Assembly: GCA_003952965.2 (NCBI GenBank)
Contig: CM025853.1
Location: 20,627,603-20,691,602 of the forward strand
Origin: Morella rubra
Lineage: Eukaryota > Streptophyta > Magnoliopsida > Fagales > Myricaceae
Length of the DNA stretch: 64,000 nt
Direction of reading: 5' to 3'
The first letter of the stretch is position 1. The number at the start of each line of letters is the position of its first letter. The notes beneath the pieces are model-generated. The model worked only from the letters and a program-made list of their open reading frames with translations. It was not told where the DNA came from and did no database searches. Below are positions 41,654-53,568 of this stretch, one piece after another. The translations under genes and the position numbers were made by a program.

Positions 41654-42690
41654 TAAGATATACAAAGAATTTTAGGGGTGTTAATCCCATCCCGTGTTTT
41701 AGAACTTTCAACTCCCACGGAGGTTTCGATTTCGGTCCATTAAAGTCCGTGACCCTATAGAGAATCAAAATTGGTAACGTCTTTAAGGCTATGTTTGTTT
41801 CATATCACAAACCGCACTCACTTTTTTATCAATTTCAATACTTTTTTACTTATCCCAGTAATAAGATATACAAAGAATTTTAGGGGTGTTAATCTCATCC
41901 CGTGTTTTTGAACTTTCAACTCCCACGTAGGTTTCGATTTCGGTCCATTAAAGTCTGTGACCCTGTAGAGAATCAAAATTGGTAACGTGTTTAAGGCTAT
42001 GTTTGTTTCATATCACAAACCGTTTTTAAAAACTTTTCACTTACTTTTTTATCAATTTCAATACTTTTTTACCTATCCCAATAATTTTTTCATCAATTTT
42101 AATACCTTTTTACCTATCCCAATAACTTTTTACAAATTTCAATAACTTTTAATAACATTTTTCACCAATCCCAAAAAAATCTACACTACTTCCAAAAAAA
42201 CACAAACACAAAAACTGTTTTGAGATTTAAACCAAACATAGCCTGATTCTCTAAAATCGAAAACGGTATCTTTCACTACTTCAATCGATAATTATGATTT
42301 CTGAGAGTTTTTTTTTTAAATGATATACTCCAAAACGTCCTCGGACTTCCAACTCCAACTAAGGTTTCAATCTCGATTTGTCAGAGTCCACAATGCTATC
42401 AATAACCAGAATCGGTAGCCATTTTTAAGATTTTCTAAAACCGAAAGTGATATTTTTTGTCAGTTTAGTAGATAATTTTGATTTCTAAGATTTTTTTTAA
42501 TAAAAAGATTATATAAACTCCAAAATGCCTTCGGACTTCCGACTCAAACAAAGGATTCGATTTCGATTTACCAGAGTTCACAGTGCTATCAATAACAAAA
42601 ATTGGAAGTCATTTTTAAGATTTTCTAAAACCGAAAACGATATCTTTTGCCGGTTTACCAGAGTTCACATTACTATCAATTTTGATTTGG
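41654..42690. repeat. Four-copy tandem repeat, units about 190-220 bp
   Basis: Unit 1 (41654-41871) and unit 2 (41872 on) are near-identical with 218-bp spacing. Two more diverged units start near 42328 and 42518 (190-bp spacing), recognisable by 'cggacttccaactc...' and 'ttttaagattttctaaaaccgaaa'. The first unit carries only the left part of the MITE present whole in unit 2. Confidence 0.75.
41995..42243. mobile_element. MITE within the tandem repeat, 249 bp
   Basis: GGCTATGTTTG at the left and CCAAACATAGCC at the right are inverted repeats. The interior has 'TTTTTATCAATTTCAATAC' repeats typical of this MITE group. A truncated left part lies in the preceding unit (41790-41871). Confidence 0.65.
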
Positions 42691-44758
42691 TTATTTATGT
42701 TTATGAAAAAGAAAAAGAAAAAACCCTAGATCAAAACGAATTTATTTCATTAAACGAACCTTTCCCTCCCCCTTCATTCGTATTTTCATCTCTTCAACCC
42801 GATGTCTTTCCTCTTCCCTTCTCCCTCGCAGTAGAGGATCTATCTCTTATGTCTCTCTCTTTCTCTCTCTCTTATAGACTCTCTGTCTCCCTTGGTCAGT
42901 TGCCCTCTAGCGCAGAAGTCACGGCTCAATCTCTCATCTCTTCGATCTCCCATGCCACCAATCTTCCATGCCGTCGTACACCAAGCCTCTATCCGTCTCT
43001 ATTTCTCAATTTTTTGCCTTACATTTTCATTAATCGGTTATTTATGATTATTTTGTTGGTAATAGCTAACTTGTTTTTTCTTTGTGTTTTGGATTTGTAA
43101 ATTTTAAGGTGATATTTGACTAGCAAAATTTTAAGAATTTGAGTTTGTAAAAGAAGCATGTTGAGTTCGACTTTTATGGGATTTTGTGAAAAAGTTGAAG
43201 AATATTTTATTAAAGAATTATTTTTATTGGAGTTTGTTAAAAAATAAAAAGAGTGAAAATTTGATGAATTTTTTTTAATAAAAAAGTAATCAAATTTATT
43301 AAGAAGTAAGGAGTTACAAAAGTATTAAAGTTGGAGTGAAAAGATAGTTGGAATTTGTTAAAGATTTTGATATTCTTGTTGTTTGGATGTAAAAATTTTG
43401 AGTTTTTGATATTTTTTCTTAAAAAATTAAAAATATTTGGTACCTAAGTAGTGAATTGAGTTTAGATCTTTGAATTATTCTCACTGCAATGGGTGTATTT
43501 TGTGTAATGGATAAGTGATTTTTTGTGGCTAGTGAATTTTGGTGGCTTCTAGGTAAAACTGTTGCTAGAAAGAATTCCAGGAAGCACTTTCGGAAAAGTT
43601 CGGTTTCGGTAATGGCGGAGTCCGCCAGCTATTGAATGCAGTAATGCAGAGACTAATGCCATTTTGGTTGTCCGCCGATTAGTGCGACCGGCACCAGAGA
43701 CCCAAATTTTGGGTCCGCTCGCTCGGTTAATCACCCCTAATAGGATTTTGCAAGGGAAAAGGGTCTCTCCTAATAGGTCTATCAAAATTCAAACTAAACA
43801 CCTCTAATTAATTTGATTTACTTGAAGAAATAGGAATCCTATGAAGTGATCAATACTATCACTATGTAGTCCTCTAAAACTAATAAATATTTATACCAGT
43901 CAAAAATATTGATATGTTACGGTTTCAACCATTTATTTTAAATGTAGAAAAAATTCACAAAAAAAAAAATTGAAGGAAAATACACAAATTGATTCTGAAT
44001 TTTGTACTTTCAAAAAATAGACGTCTCTCTTTTTATATGGTTCATCCAATACTCTAGTAGAACTTTGGCATTGCTTGTGCATGTTGGAAAAATAAAAATA
44101 AATAGAAACCTAAAATACAAGAAAGAAAAAAAGAAAAAAGAAAAAAGGGGATCGCGTAACAGAGGATGCCTCTCCCTCCCACCGCATGCACCCTACGAAA
44201 TGGTGGCTGCCGCAAGGTGTGGGAGGGGGTTCCCCAGCCACCCTCGCGATGTGGCACACCAATCGCCCAAGGTGAGGAATCGTTCCCAATACTTTTTGTT
44301 TTTTTAAAAAAACTTTTTTGTGTTTGTTATTCAGATTATATATTCTTGACATCTAGGATGTAACATTCACATTACTTTTAAGGTCTTGAATATAACTCTG
44401 ACAAATGGTTTGTGTTTTAAGGTGTCGTACGATTTGTTAATGTAAAATCATTCACGATATAATGGAACCCGGATTGAAACCAATGTGTTAGGAATCCTGG
44501 TCAAGACTACCAAAACAATTCACCCAACTGTCTAGTAGTTCGCACACAACCACATCAATTGATCCTCTTAGACCATTCTAGATAATACACAAGCTCAAAC
44601 TAGTAGGATCACATACAAAAATTAAAAACTCTACAAGTTGAATTGCAAAAGATAACATGGTCGAAGAATTATTAGTCAAGGGTTATTAGCCCAAGTCTAC
44701 TCAAGCCAAGAAGATTATTAACTCGGCCACAAGTCTCAAAAGCTCATAGGTTCTTCCA
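42691..44758. other. Intergenic, with MITE-like and GC-rich patches
   Basis: 43090-43440 looks like a MITE of the 'AAAATTTT' group. 44150-44280 is an isolated GC-rich block with CCACC/GGTGG motifs, similar in style to 57186-57450. CT-rich sequence lies at 42840-42900. No gene is supported. Confidence 0.4.
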
Positions 44759-45498
44759 GTGGTGGAACGAGACGGTAGCGACCCAAGGCGGTCGATACCC
44801 ATTCATCCACCCAAAAGAAAATTTTATATGTAATTCTTTTTTTTTTTTTTTATCATTAGTTGGCCTGGGCCCAATACCCATCAGGCCTAGGCCAACTAGA
44901 GTTTTATATTGGGCAAGGATGTCAATAGGGAAATGTCATTTTTTTTTATTTTTTTGCTTTCAGAATGAAAAATAAAAATGATATGCGTTCACATCTAGCT
45001 AGTTATAAAACAAGCAGTACATAGCTTTTACAATAAGGAAAGGAGAATAGTAGAAGAATGCTAAGGATGTGTAGGTATAACGTACTTGAACTGGGAAAAG
45101 AGAAAAAAAGGGGCATGCCTTTGTTGAACTGGGAATTCAACGCCTGAATCAAATTAGATTTATTTATTATTGTAGTTATTGAAAGTACTCACATGCAAGA
45201 ACGACATGAGTAAAATACCACTACAGATGAACACTACTCTACTTCAAAATTCTTAGATTTAAGGGATGAGAAAGAGTGTGTGTTAGTGTTGGAAACCTAG
45301 TGTTACATATTCAATGGGAGGAGGCAATATTAATATCAATTAAATTGAAAAGGGACATTCTGAAACTATTGATTTCAAATTTTAAGTTTTCCTCTTGTAT
45401 GAAGTAGTATTCGCAAGCTTTCATGTCTTTGATTTCCTAGATCGTATTATATGTATTGTGATTTTTATTCTTTTTGGGGTTTTGCTTAATAAATGTAG

Positions 45499-45682
45499 GA
45501 GGTAGAGAGTGTTGTCCACCCTAAGGTTAAAGAAGCTAGAAGCAAAGATGGCTTGACTCCTTGAGAAGTGTTTACCAAGGACCACAAGGACATGATGAAA
45601 AATGGTGAAAAATGAATGAAGGATACATCAACGTCTTGTACAGTGGTCAGTGCTCTTATTCTTACTATCATGTTTGCTGCAG
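45499..45682 (+). pseudogene. Captured exon of an ankyrin-repeat/PGG-domain gene
   Basis: Translated from an intact-looking AG acceptor (AATGTAG at 45492-45498), the frame reads EVESVVHPKVKEARSKDGLT, then EVFTKDHKDMMKNGEK and MKDTSTSCTVVSALILTIMF. This is the pre-PGG and first membrane-helix part of plant ankyrin proteins (ACD6/ITN1 type), which are membrane proteins in defence and salt signalling. Two TGA stops interrupt it, one where the family has Trp (EKWMKD). It lies wholly within the hAT element, so it was carried there rather than being a local gene. Confidence 0.75.
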
Positions 45683-45827
45683 TTTCACCCCTGCTTTGAA
45701 AAACCATCTGCCCCTCTTACGCAATCTCTCTCCCCCTCTCTCGCAATTTCTTATTTCTCAGCCGTGGCCCAATCGCCGTTCAGCCATTGGCCATTGCCCC
45801 ACCGCCGCACCAAGTATAACCTCTCTC

Positions 45828-45830
<3 letters not shown>

Positions 45831-45879
<49 letters not shown>
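45831..45879. repeat. (CT) microsatellite
   Basis: About 49 bases of uninterrupted CT repeat inside the hAT element. ORFs rich in Ser-Leu across it are artefacts. Confidence 0.95.
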
Positions 45880-45881
<2 letters not shown>

Positions 45882-46783
45882 TCCCCTTGTGCATCTCTAC
45901 GAGTCTGCGACGATTATCGTAGTCTTGACTCTTGATTTCGTTTTCTTTTTCTTTTCCAATTTTTCAATTTGTCTTTTTTACTTTTGGATTATCATATCTA
46001 TTTTTTCTAGCGGTCGAAGATAGTCTCTCGGACGGGATTGGTGAGTTTTCGTTCCCTTTTTTCGGTTATTTTGTTTTAGTAGTTTAGGATTTTAGGCAAT
46101 GAGGTAAATTTTTTTATTTGAGCTTTTATGTAAAATGGATTTTCTGTAATTTTTATTGGATTATTGGTTGATGGGTCTGTAATTTCAATTTATCTGCTAA
46201 TATATTGTTTTGCTGTGAATTTTTCTACCAGGAAGTTTTCTTGGTGAGTTGGTTTTTTTTTTTTTTGTTCATATTGCATGTGCTAGCTCATCTTTAGACA
46301 TAGATTTGGTGATCAACTAGTTAGACATAATTGTGCACAGTGCATCTCTCAATTGGTATTTTAATTTCTGAAATTCCCCATGAACTATCAAGATATTTAT
46401 TATTGAGGGACTTAGGGAAAACAATTTCTTCTTGATCAATTCTGCCAAGCAAAATACGCAAGTAAAAAAGGAAGCTTGTCTACACTGATGGACTCGAGAA
46501 GAGAAGGAAAGTTGAAAAAATTGGTGCTGTTAAAGAACAACCGGTATATGGTTTTCCACCAGAGTAGGATGCAAAATCGTAGGATACAATTGTCACCTTT
46601 CAGTTGCAGTACATAGTACGGTACATGTATTATAATATTTTTAATACTTTTAGTCCTTAATTTTCGACATTATAACTCTAAGACAATTTTTTGCATTACA
46701 AAAGAAAATTTTTTTCTTGTCATTTCGCCTTTAAAAGTTCGACGCCCATAGATTTCAATTTTGGTTCCACCACTAGGCTCTTC

Positions 46784-48244
46784 AATTCTCTAATCTCTTG
46801 ATGCATGACTCTCTATTGTGCCTAAGAGTTGCCTTTATTCAAATATTCAAATAATCTAATCGTAACTTTCAAATAATCTCTCCTAGAGTTTATGAATCTA
46901 TCTTAAAATCTAGAAGATTTGAATTATAAATCTTATTCCCCTAGCCCCTTAGACTTTATTTCTAAAATCTAAGAGAATTGAATTCAAATACAACTAAAAA
47001 ATAAAAAAATTTCTACCTAATATCGCCTTCTGTAGATTTCTTCACTGGCTTGTGTCGTGAATGGGTTCCTTTTTGCCCTGTGCCTCACACGCCTTAACTT
47101 CTCCCATGCCTTGACTTGGGTGTCTCTACCTGGGTTTCTATACTAAATGATTGTGAAATTTTTTTTCTAATAAATGCGTTCCCACTTTTTTGGGATTTTC
47201 TATATGGTACTCTTCTCCTAAGACTTTTTCATAAAATTTCTCATTCCTAAAATATGTCAGTAGTGGTTCATTTTATTTATTTTTTGTCTAACTTTTGATT
47301 CAATTTAATAAAAATTATATATCTAGGGTGCAATATGATAATAATAGATAGTTCGAGAGTAAAATGTCTCAAATTTGTTAGTTTATAGTACAAAGTGTGA
47401 ATGACCACATAGGTTAGGAATAAAAAGTGTATTTAACCCTGGTGTAAAGCACATTTCCTTATCTCATTAAGGCTGTTAATCTCAAGCAAACATCGTTGGT
47501 TGGCCTTTGATTCACTCTGTTCACCAACCAACACGGCGGCTGCGATATTTGAATGCCTTTTAGTGTATTTGATTCTTCTGGAACTTATAAGAGGAATTGA
47601 GGGTTTCGTGTGTGCCTCCTAGCTAGTAGACATACGTTGTCCACATCCGCATTGATATTTTTGAGGTTCATGTTATAGAATGATATTTCCAATGTAACAT
47701 TTAAAAGATAGTTGCAATGTCTGCATCAGTACGTACTTGTTTAAAAAAAATGTTCTAAGGCAAATAAAAAAATGCTCAAGCCAACAACAAAGCAATGGGA
47801 ATCTGGGGTGGAAGAAAGCTCAGTGTTTGTTTGACCCTGCGATAAAATTTGCAAAATCCTGTCCCAATTCAAAACAAAGAAAGAAACAAAAAGGAAATTT
47901 CCTGCTACTTGTGATTACAAAAAGCTGAAAATTTTCATCATCCAAACATAAGTTTTCTCTGCATAGGAAAAAAAAAAACATAAGTTTTGTCTTTTTTAAT
48001 CATAAATACAGGTACTTTTGCAATTCCGAAGTTTTAGATACTAATTACACTTTGCAACTCTATCTATCATTTTAGTCACATTGAACATCTCAACTTCTGA
48101 TTTTCATTGATTCGCACCCTTTATTCAAATTACCCGTCAAAACTGACGGAAAATGTATGCTTGCCTCTCACGCTTGTGATGCACAGTGTCGATTTGCACC
48201 CTCTGTGAAAATTTTTGTTTGTTTTAATGGTCAATTTAGGCTAA
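46784..48244. other. Intergenic, no gene seen
   Basis: AT-rich. 47270-47450 and 48000-48230 contain 'caaagtgt' and 'TTTGCACC' blocks of the MITE groups seen elsewhere. Short ORFs lack motifs. Confidence 0.45.
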
Positions 48245-48433
48245 CCAGTGGTGTTTGTTTGTTAAAATTTTGGGTTGGTGGAAATTTTAGAATATTGAGG
48301 TTGGTGAAAAAGTGAAGAGAAATAAGATTTGAATTAATATTATAATAAAAAAGAATTATTTGATAAAAAGAGATATTATTTTGTAGTATTTTTAATTAGG
48401 CCCGAAATTTTGGGGTGCCAACATTTCGGCAAA
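48245..48433. mobile_element. MITE directly before the receptor-kinase fragment, about 190 bp
   Basis: GTGGTGTTTGTTTGTTAAAATTTTGG at the left pairs imperfectly with the right end (...GGCAAACAAACACTAC). The first recognisable kinase codons follow at once, so the element may mark the 5' breakpoint of that fragment. Confidence 0.6.
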
Positions 48434-48745
48434 CAAACACTACAAATTCTCAAGGCAGCAACTGACGACTTTTCGAGAAAGAATTTGGTGGGAAAGAATA
48501 TGGGAGTTGATATCTACAAGGGAGCTCTAAGAGACGGCACTAAAGTGAGGATTGATATCTATTTGGATGACATTTCTAGGGAAAGCAAACGGAGATTCGT
48601 TCAAGAATGCAAGGTTCTTGCTCAATTATGCCACAAGAACATATTTCACGTTTTGGGATGGTGTAACAGCCAAAGACTGAGGGCTCTGGTCACAGAATGG
48701 GTGGAGAGCAAGAGCGTTGAGATATGGCTATCTCCCTCACGGAAG

Positions 48746-49007
48746 CAGTGGCAGATCCAAGGGGTGGTGGCTGCCACCCATTGGACCGCCCAAAAAAAAA
48801 ATTACATATATATATATATATACATATATTTTTCATAAGTTGGCCTCGGCCTATGGGGGCCCGATCCCCATAAGCATAGGCCAACCCTGGTTTTGTAGCC
48901 TGCAGAGGCCCAAGCCCTTTATTTTTTAATATGTAGAGGGTGAAACGGCGTCGTTTCACCCTCTGCCTTAAAAAAAAAAAAATCAAAATAGGGTGAAACG
49001 CATCAAA

Positions 49008-49043
<36 letters not shown>

Positions 49044-52000
49044 GTCACGTTTATCCCTCTCTCTTTCTCTTTGAATTTTCTCTCCCTCTCTCTTTCTCGC
49101 CCACTGCCACACCGCCGTGCCCTGTTGCCCACCACCCACCATCGTTGCGTCGCACCACTGCTGCTGCACCAGCCATTGCCCGTGATCTCACCTATCTCAA
49201 TCTCTCTCTCTCTCTCTCTACCACGGTCCACCGACCACCGTGGCACCTTCCACACCCAGTAATCCACCACTGTCCATACCACTACTGTGGTGTTGCCTGC
49301 TGGTGTAAGGCTCTCTTTCCCTCTCAGTCTCTCTTTTGCTCTCTGCCGACTGCTTCTCTCTCTCTCTCTCTCAACTCTCAGTCTCTGCCTCTCTTTCTCT
49401 CTTGACTCTCAGCTCTTGCCTCTCTCTCAATCTCATTATTTTGATTTTTGACAGTTTCAATTTTTACAGGATCCTCGAAAATTTGTGCAAAGAAATTACA
49501 AATTGTTGGACCTCTAGTATATCTCTCTATCCAAGATTCTCTCTCTACAATTCAGTAGAAAAATTTATTTATTTATTATGCTAAAAATGCTTTAGGGTTT
49601 GAAATTTTGTGATTTGTGAAATTGTTGGACAGTTGGAGGATGAGATTGAATTGGTTTGGATATTTGTGGTTGTGAAATTGTTAGAGGATGGATTGAATTG
49701 GTTTGGAATTTGAATATATGTGATTTGTGATACTGTTTATTTGAATTGGTTTGGATATTTGTGGTTTGTGAAATTGTTGGAGGATGAGATTGAATTGATT
49801 TGGAATTTGAATATATGTGATTTGTGAAACTGTTTATTTGAATTGGTTTGTGAAATTGTTTATTTTGAATTTCAGTCTATGTTTTCATTTTTTTGTGGAT
49901 GTGGTTATGCTAAATTGGTCACATCTAAAACTATTAGTTGGCCAACATTTTTAATTTTTGGTAGTATCATTTTTAATTAATTTAATTGTAATATCAATTG
50001 AATGCAATGTAATTAGATTGGAATTTGGATTTGAATTAGGGATTTTGACATTTTGTGAAATTGAGGATTTTTTTGGTAGTATCATTTTTAATTAATTTGA
50101 TTGTAATGTCAATTGAATGCAATGTAATTAGATTGGAATTTGGATTTTTGAGTTGTGATCCAATTGATTGATTGTTTTCACTTTGTTTTTTTTGTTTAGA
50201 TAATGGATAAGTTTGTGATAAGAAAGCCATGTAGCGTGGGATTGTCTAATACTCCTAACGTAGCTACTAATTCTGAAACGGATATTAGTTCAAAAAGACC
50301 TCGCATTATGTTTAGTCCGGATGATATTATTGCTGACCCAGGGTTACGTAAACCATTGAAGAATATGATGTTGGGATTAGGGATCAAGTTCTAGGGAGTA
50401 CTTGATCAAAGGTCCTTTTCAACCCCGTGGCCATGATTTTCCCAAGAAGCAATACAGGCAAGAAATGAGGGGTTTTAGGGAGGTATGGTTTAAAGATTTT
50501 AATTGGTTGGAATATAGTGTATCAAAGGATGAAGCATATTGCTTGTGGTGTTATCTGTTTAGGCGACCTAGAGGAGGGAAGTCCGGGGAGATAAGTTTAC
50601 ATCTACGGATTTAGCAATTGGAAAAAGGCAATGGAAGTTTTTGGTGAACATGTTGGTGCACATGATAGTGCTCACAATGAAGCTAGAAGACAATGTGAAG
50701 CACTTGAAAATCAGCGACAAAGTGTGTCGCACATGTTATCCGCACACGGGCACGATCAAGAGAATGCTTATCGCATTCGTTTAACAGCGGTTTTAGATGC
50801 CATTCGTTATCTTTTGGGGCAAGGATTAGCTTTTCGTGGTCATGACGAGTCCGAGAGTTCAATAAGGAAGGACAATTTTCTTGAGCTTTTGAACGTGTTT
50901 TGCCAACGTGATGAAAAGGTTGCTAAGACACTTAACACTAATGCTCCTGGAAACAACCAAATGACTCTCCAAATATTCAGAAGGAAATGGCGAGTGCTTG
51001 TGCAGCTCAGACCACACTTGCCATCATTAAAGAAATTGGGGATGGATTTTATTCTTTTATGGTTGATGAGTCTCGAGATAATTCAGTGAAGGAGCAAATG
51101 GCAGTGGTTTTGAGATATGTGAACATACGTGGACAGGTGATTGAAAGGTTTCTTGGTGTGGAACATGTTCCTGATACTTGCTCTGAATCTTTGAAAAAAA
51201 GTATAGACAAATTGTTTGCAAGACATGGGTTGTCAATATCCAGATTGAGAGGTCAAGGGTATGATGGGGCATCAAACATGCGAGGCGAGTTCAATGGGTT
51301 GAAGTCGCTCATTTTGAGGGACAATCCTTCTGCTATCTATATCCATTGTTTTGCTCACCAACTTCAATTGGCTGTTGTGGGTATTGCAAAGAATAACTTG
51401 CAAGTTGGTGATTTTTTTAATTATACTTCATGATTGTGAATATGGTCGGAGCTTCATGTAAAAGGAAAGATGCTCTTCGGCAAAGTTGTCATGAGAAGAT
51501 AGTGGAGCGGTTGGACAAGGAGAGATTTCTAGTGGAAGGGGCAAAAATCAAGAAACCAGTCTCGCACGACAGGTGATTACTATATTTCATTATAATATTA
51601 ATAGACTATTTAGTTTTTTTATTTGTTTATAGTTTTATAATTCCTATAATATTGTAGGTGACACTCGTTGGGGTTCATACCACCTTACAATAATCCGTCT
51701 CTTCACTATGTGGTCATCAGTATTGGAAGTGCTTGAACATATAAAAGATGATGGTACTCTCCCAGAACAAAGATCCATGGCTATGAGTTTGATGGATAAG
51801 ATGGAAAGTTTTGAGTTTGTATTCACTATGTGTCTGTTGAGGAATATAATGGAATTACAAACGAATTGTCACAAGCCTTACAACGAAAAGATCAAGACAT
51901 TGTTAATGCTATGGGTTTGGTTGGAGTTGTGAAGGAACAGTTGCAAGAAATGAGAGATATAGAATGTGATGGATTTTTGGAAGAAGTCAAAACTTTTTGT

Positions 52001-52833
52001 GTGGATCACTCTATTAGTGTGCCGAATATGGAAGACATTATACCAACTCGTAGTCGTTCGAGGCGTGGAGGGCAAACTATTACTTATTTCCATCATTTTC
52101 GTGTGGAAGTGTTTTGCCAGGTTATTGATTTGATCATTCAGGAGATGAATAATCGGTTCACAGAAGCAAGTACGGAAGTTACTTCTTTGCATAGCATGTC
52201 TTGATCCAAAAAACTCATTCTCAGCGTTTGATCATGCTAAGTTACGTCGTCTTGCTGAGCTTTATCCTAGAAGATTTCACAGTAGATGATCATTTGATAC
52301 TTAAAAATCAGCTTAATACCTATATTAGAGATGTTAGAAGAAATGATATTTTTTCTGGGCTTCAAGATATTGGAGGTCTTGCTATGAAGATGGTTGAGAC
52401 CAAAAAGAATACTCTATTTCCATTAGTTTATCGACTTATTGAGTTGGCATTGGTCTTACTAGTTGCGACTGCAACCGTTGAAAAAGTATTTTCTGCGATG
52501 AAGATCATCAAGAGTGATTTGCGTAATAGGATGAGAGATGACTGGATGAATGATTGCATGGTAGTGTACATCGAGCAAGAAGTTTTTAAAACTATTGAGA
52601 ACGAAGCCATTTTGCAACATTTTCAGAAGATGCAAAAACGTAGGATGCAATTGTCACCTCTCAGTCAGTACATAGTACGGTACGTGTATTCTAATATTTT
52701 TAATGCTTTTAGTCTTTAATTTTCGATATTGTAACTCTAAGAAAATTTTTTGCATTACGAAGGAAAAAGAATTTCTTCTCATTTCGCATTTAAAGTTCGA
52801 CCCTCTTGAATTTTGATCTTGGATCCTCTACTG
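48746..52833 (+). mobile_element. hAT transposon, 4.1 kb, 8-bp target duplication
   Basis: The ends CAGTGGCAGATCCAAGGGG and, on the other strand, CAGTAGAGGATCCAAGATC are terminal inverted repeats. Flanks CACGGAAG (48738-48745) and CATGGAAG (52834-52841) are an 8-bp target duplication with one change. Subterminal features are a perfect 13-bp hairpin (AGAGGGTGAAACG, loop GCGT, 48935-48964), AT repeat at 48805-48826, and CT-rich DNA at 49012-49450. It encodes a decayed transposase at 50203-52670. It is the fuller relative of 44759-46775. Confidence 0.85.
50203..52670 (+). pseudogene. hAT transposase (ZMYM1-like/TTF-type), frameshifted
   Basis: Successive forward pieces match plant 'zinc finger MYM-type protein 1-like' transposases. 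First comes MDKFVIRK with a nuclear-type start (50203), then a TTF-type finger region with KDEAYCLWCYLF (50525 on), and FRGHDESESSIRKDNFLELL (50836 on). Then follow a DUF4371 core with GFYSFMVDESRDNSVKEQMA (51045 on), RGQGYDGASNMRGEFNGLKS (51250 on) and HCFAHQLQLAVV (51346 on). The C-terminal dimerisation part is LLVATATVEKVFSAMKIIKS (52455 on) with RMRDDWMND. Catalytic D-E-S and C-x-H motifs are recognisable. At least five frameshifts or stops break it, so it cannot make active transposase. The usual final ...TASVER is TATVEK here. Confidence 0.82.
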
Positions 52834-53169
52834 CATGGAAGCAGAGGTTAAAAATAGTGGTAGAAGTAGTGGAAGACATTTGTACAAAGATGTTTTGTCG
52901 ATTAATCCAAACACTTTGGGATAAAATGGTGCGTTTTGCCAATTTTCAGTGAGTGGGCTGTTGATTCACATGAGTGACGCTGACTGGGCAAAGCGCTGAT
53001 GTGGCATAGGATTCCGTTAGTGAAGCTGACGGAATCTGGACGGAAGGACTATATCGTCACACGGGTATGGACTCAGTGACTATAAAGTAAAAAAATGAAA
53101 CCTAGTGACTAAATCGTCAGCGTGATATAAACTTAGTGACCATATTACTAATTTCCCTAAATATATCTA

Positions 53170-53568
53170 GGCGAAATACATTTTTCACCTAAGAACTATC
53201 ATAGGTTTTGCACTTTGCACCTTAAACTACTAGTTTTGACACATTGCACCCTCTAACTACTAATCTTAGACACTTTGTATTATTTGTCAAATTTTTAGAC
53301 TAAAATGACAATAGTGTCCTTGACCCACTTTACAAATATTGAAGATATTGTTGTCAATTCATTAAGTTCGTGAGAATATTATTGTTAAGGCGAAGGATGC
53401 AAAGTGTCTAACATTGGTAGTTCGAGGGTGCAATATGTCAAAATTGAGTAGTTTAGGGTGCACAGTGTTCAACATTGATAAATGGATGTACAATGTGTCA
53501 AAACTAATAGTTTAGAATGCAATGTATAAAAGACCTGATAATTAACAGGTGAAAAGTGTATTTATCCC
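53170..53568. mobile_element. Mutator-like foldback MITE, 399 bp, 9-bp target duplication
   Basis: GGCGAAATACATTTTTCACC and (other strand) GGGATAAATACACTTTTCACC are terminal repeats, with further paired arms ('TTTTGACACATTGCACC' / 'GTGCAATATGTCAAAA'). Flanked by the perfect 9-bp repeat ATATATCTA (53161-53169 and 53569-53577). Confidence 0.85.

Larger units (their letters stand above)
44759..46775 (+). mobile_element. Non-autonomous hAT element carrying a captured gene piece, 2.0 kb
   Basis: The ends CAGTGGTGGAAC and GTTCCACCACTA are terminal inverted repeats. Flanks GGTTCTTC (44751-44758) and GGCTCTTC (46776-46783) are an 8-bp target duplication with one change. Both end regions match the element at 48746-52833: 'ttggcctgggcc...ggccaac' near the left end, and about 200 bases before the right end ('gtaggatacaattgtcacc', 'gtacatagtacggtac'). 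In between it holds a foreign piece with an ankyrin/PGG exon (45499-45682), then a CT-rich block shared with the larger copy. No transposase frame remains. Confidence 0.8.
48434..52930 (+). pseudogene. LRR receptor-like kinase fragment split by a hAT element
   Basis: 48434-48745 and 52842-52930 together encode the N-lobe of an RLK kinase domain: LQILKAATDDFSRKNLVGKN, YKGALRDGTKV, RRFVQECKVLAQLCHKNIF, ALVTEWVESKSVEIWL, then, across the 4-kb insertion and still in frame, RLKIVVEVVEDIC. Compared with LRR-RLKs (At2g24130-like by memory), the glycine loop is lost (VGKNMGVDIYKG) and the catalytic Lys position in VAVK reads RIDIY. The extracellular part and the catalytic C-lobe are absent. It was already a fragment or pseudokinase. 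Removing the element and one 8-bp repeat restores the frame exactly. Confidence 0.7.

Noticed and set aside
42525..43100. A 191-codon forward ORF
   Set aside because: Its first third is the tandem repeat and the rest is CT-rich low-complexity DNA.
45612..45935. Forward ORFs rich in Ser-Leu
   Set aside because: They run through the (CT) microsatellite; the real signal here is the short PGG-domain exon in another frame.
48690..49282. Arg/Glu-rich minus-strand ORFs of 99-159 codons
   Set aside because: They are the translation of the CT/GA repeat in the hAT element.
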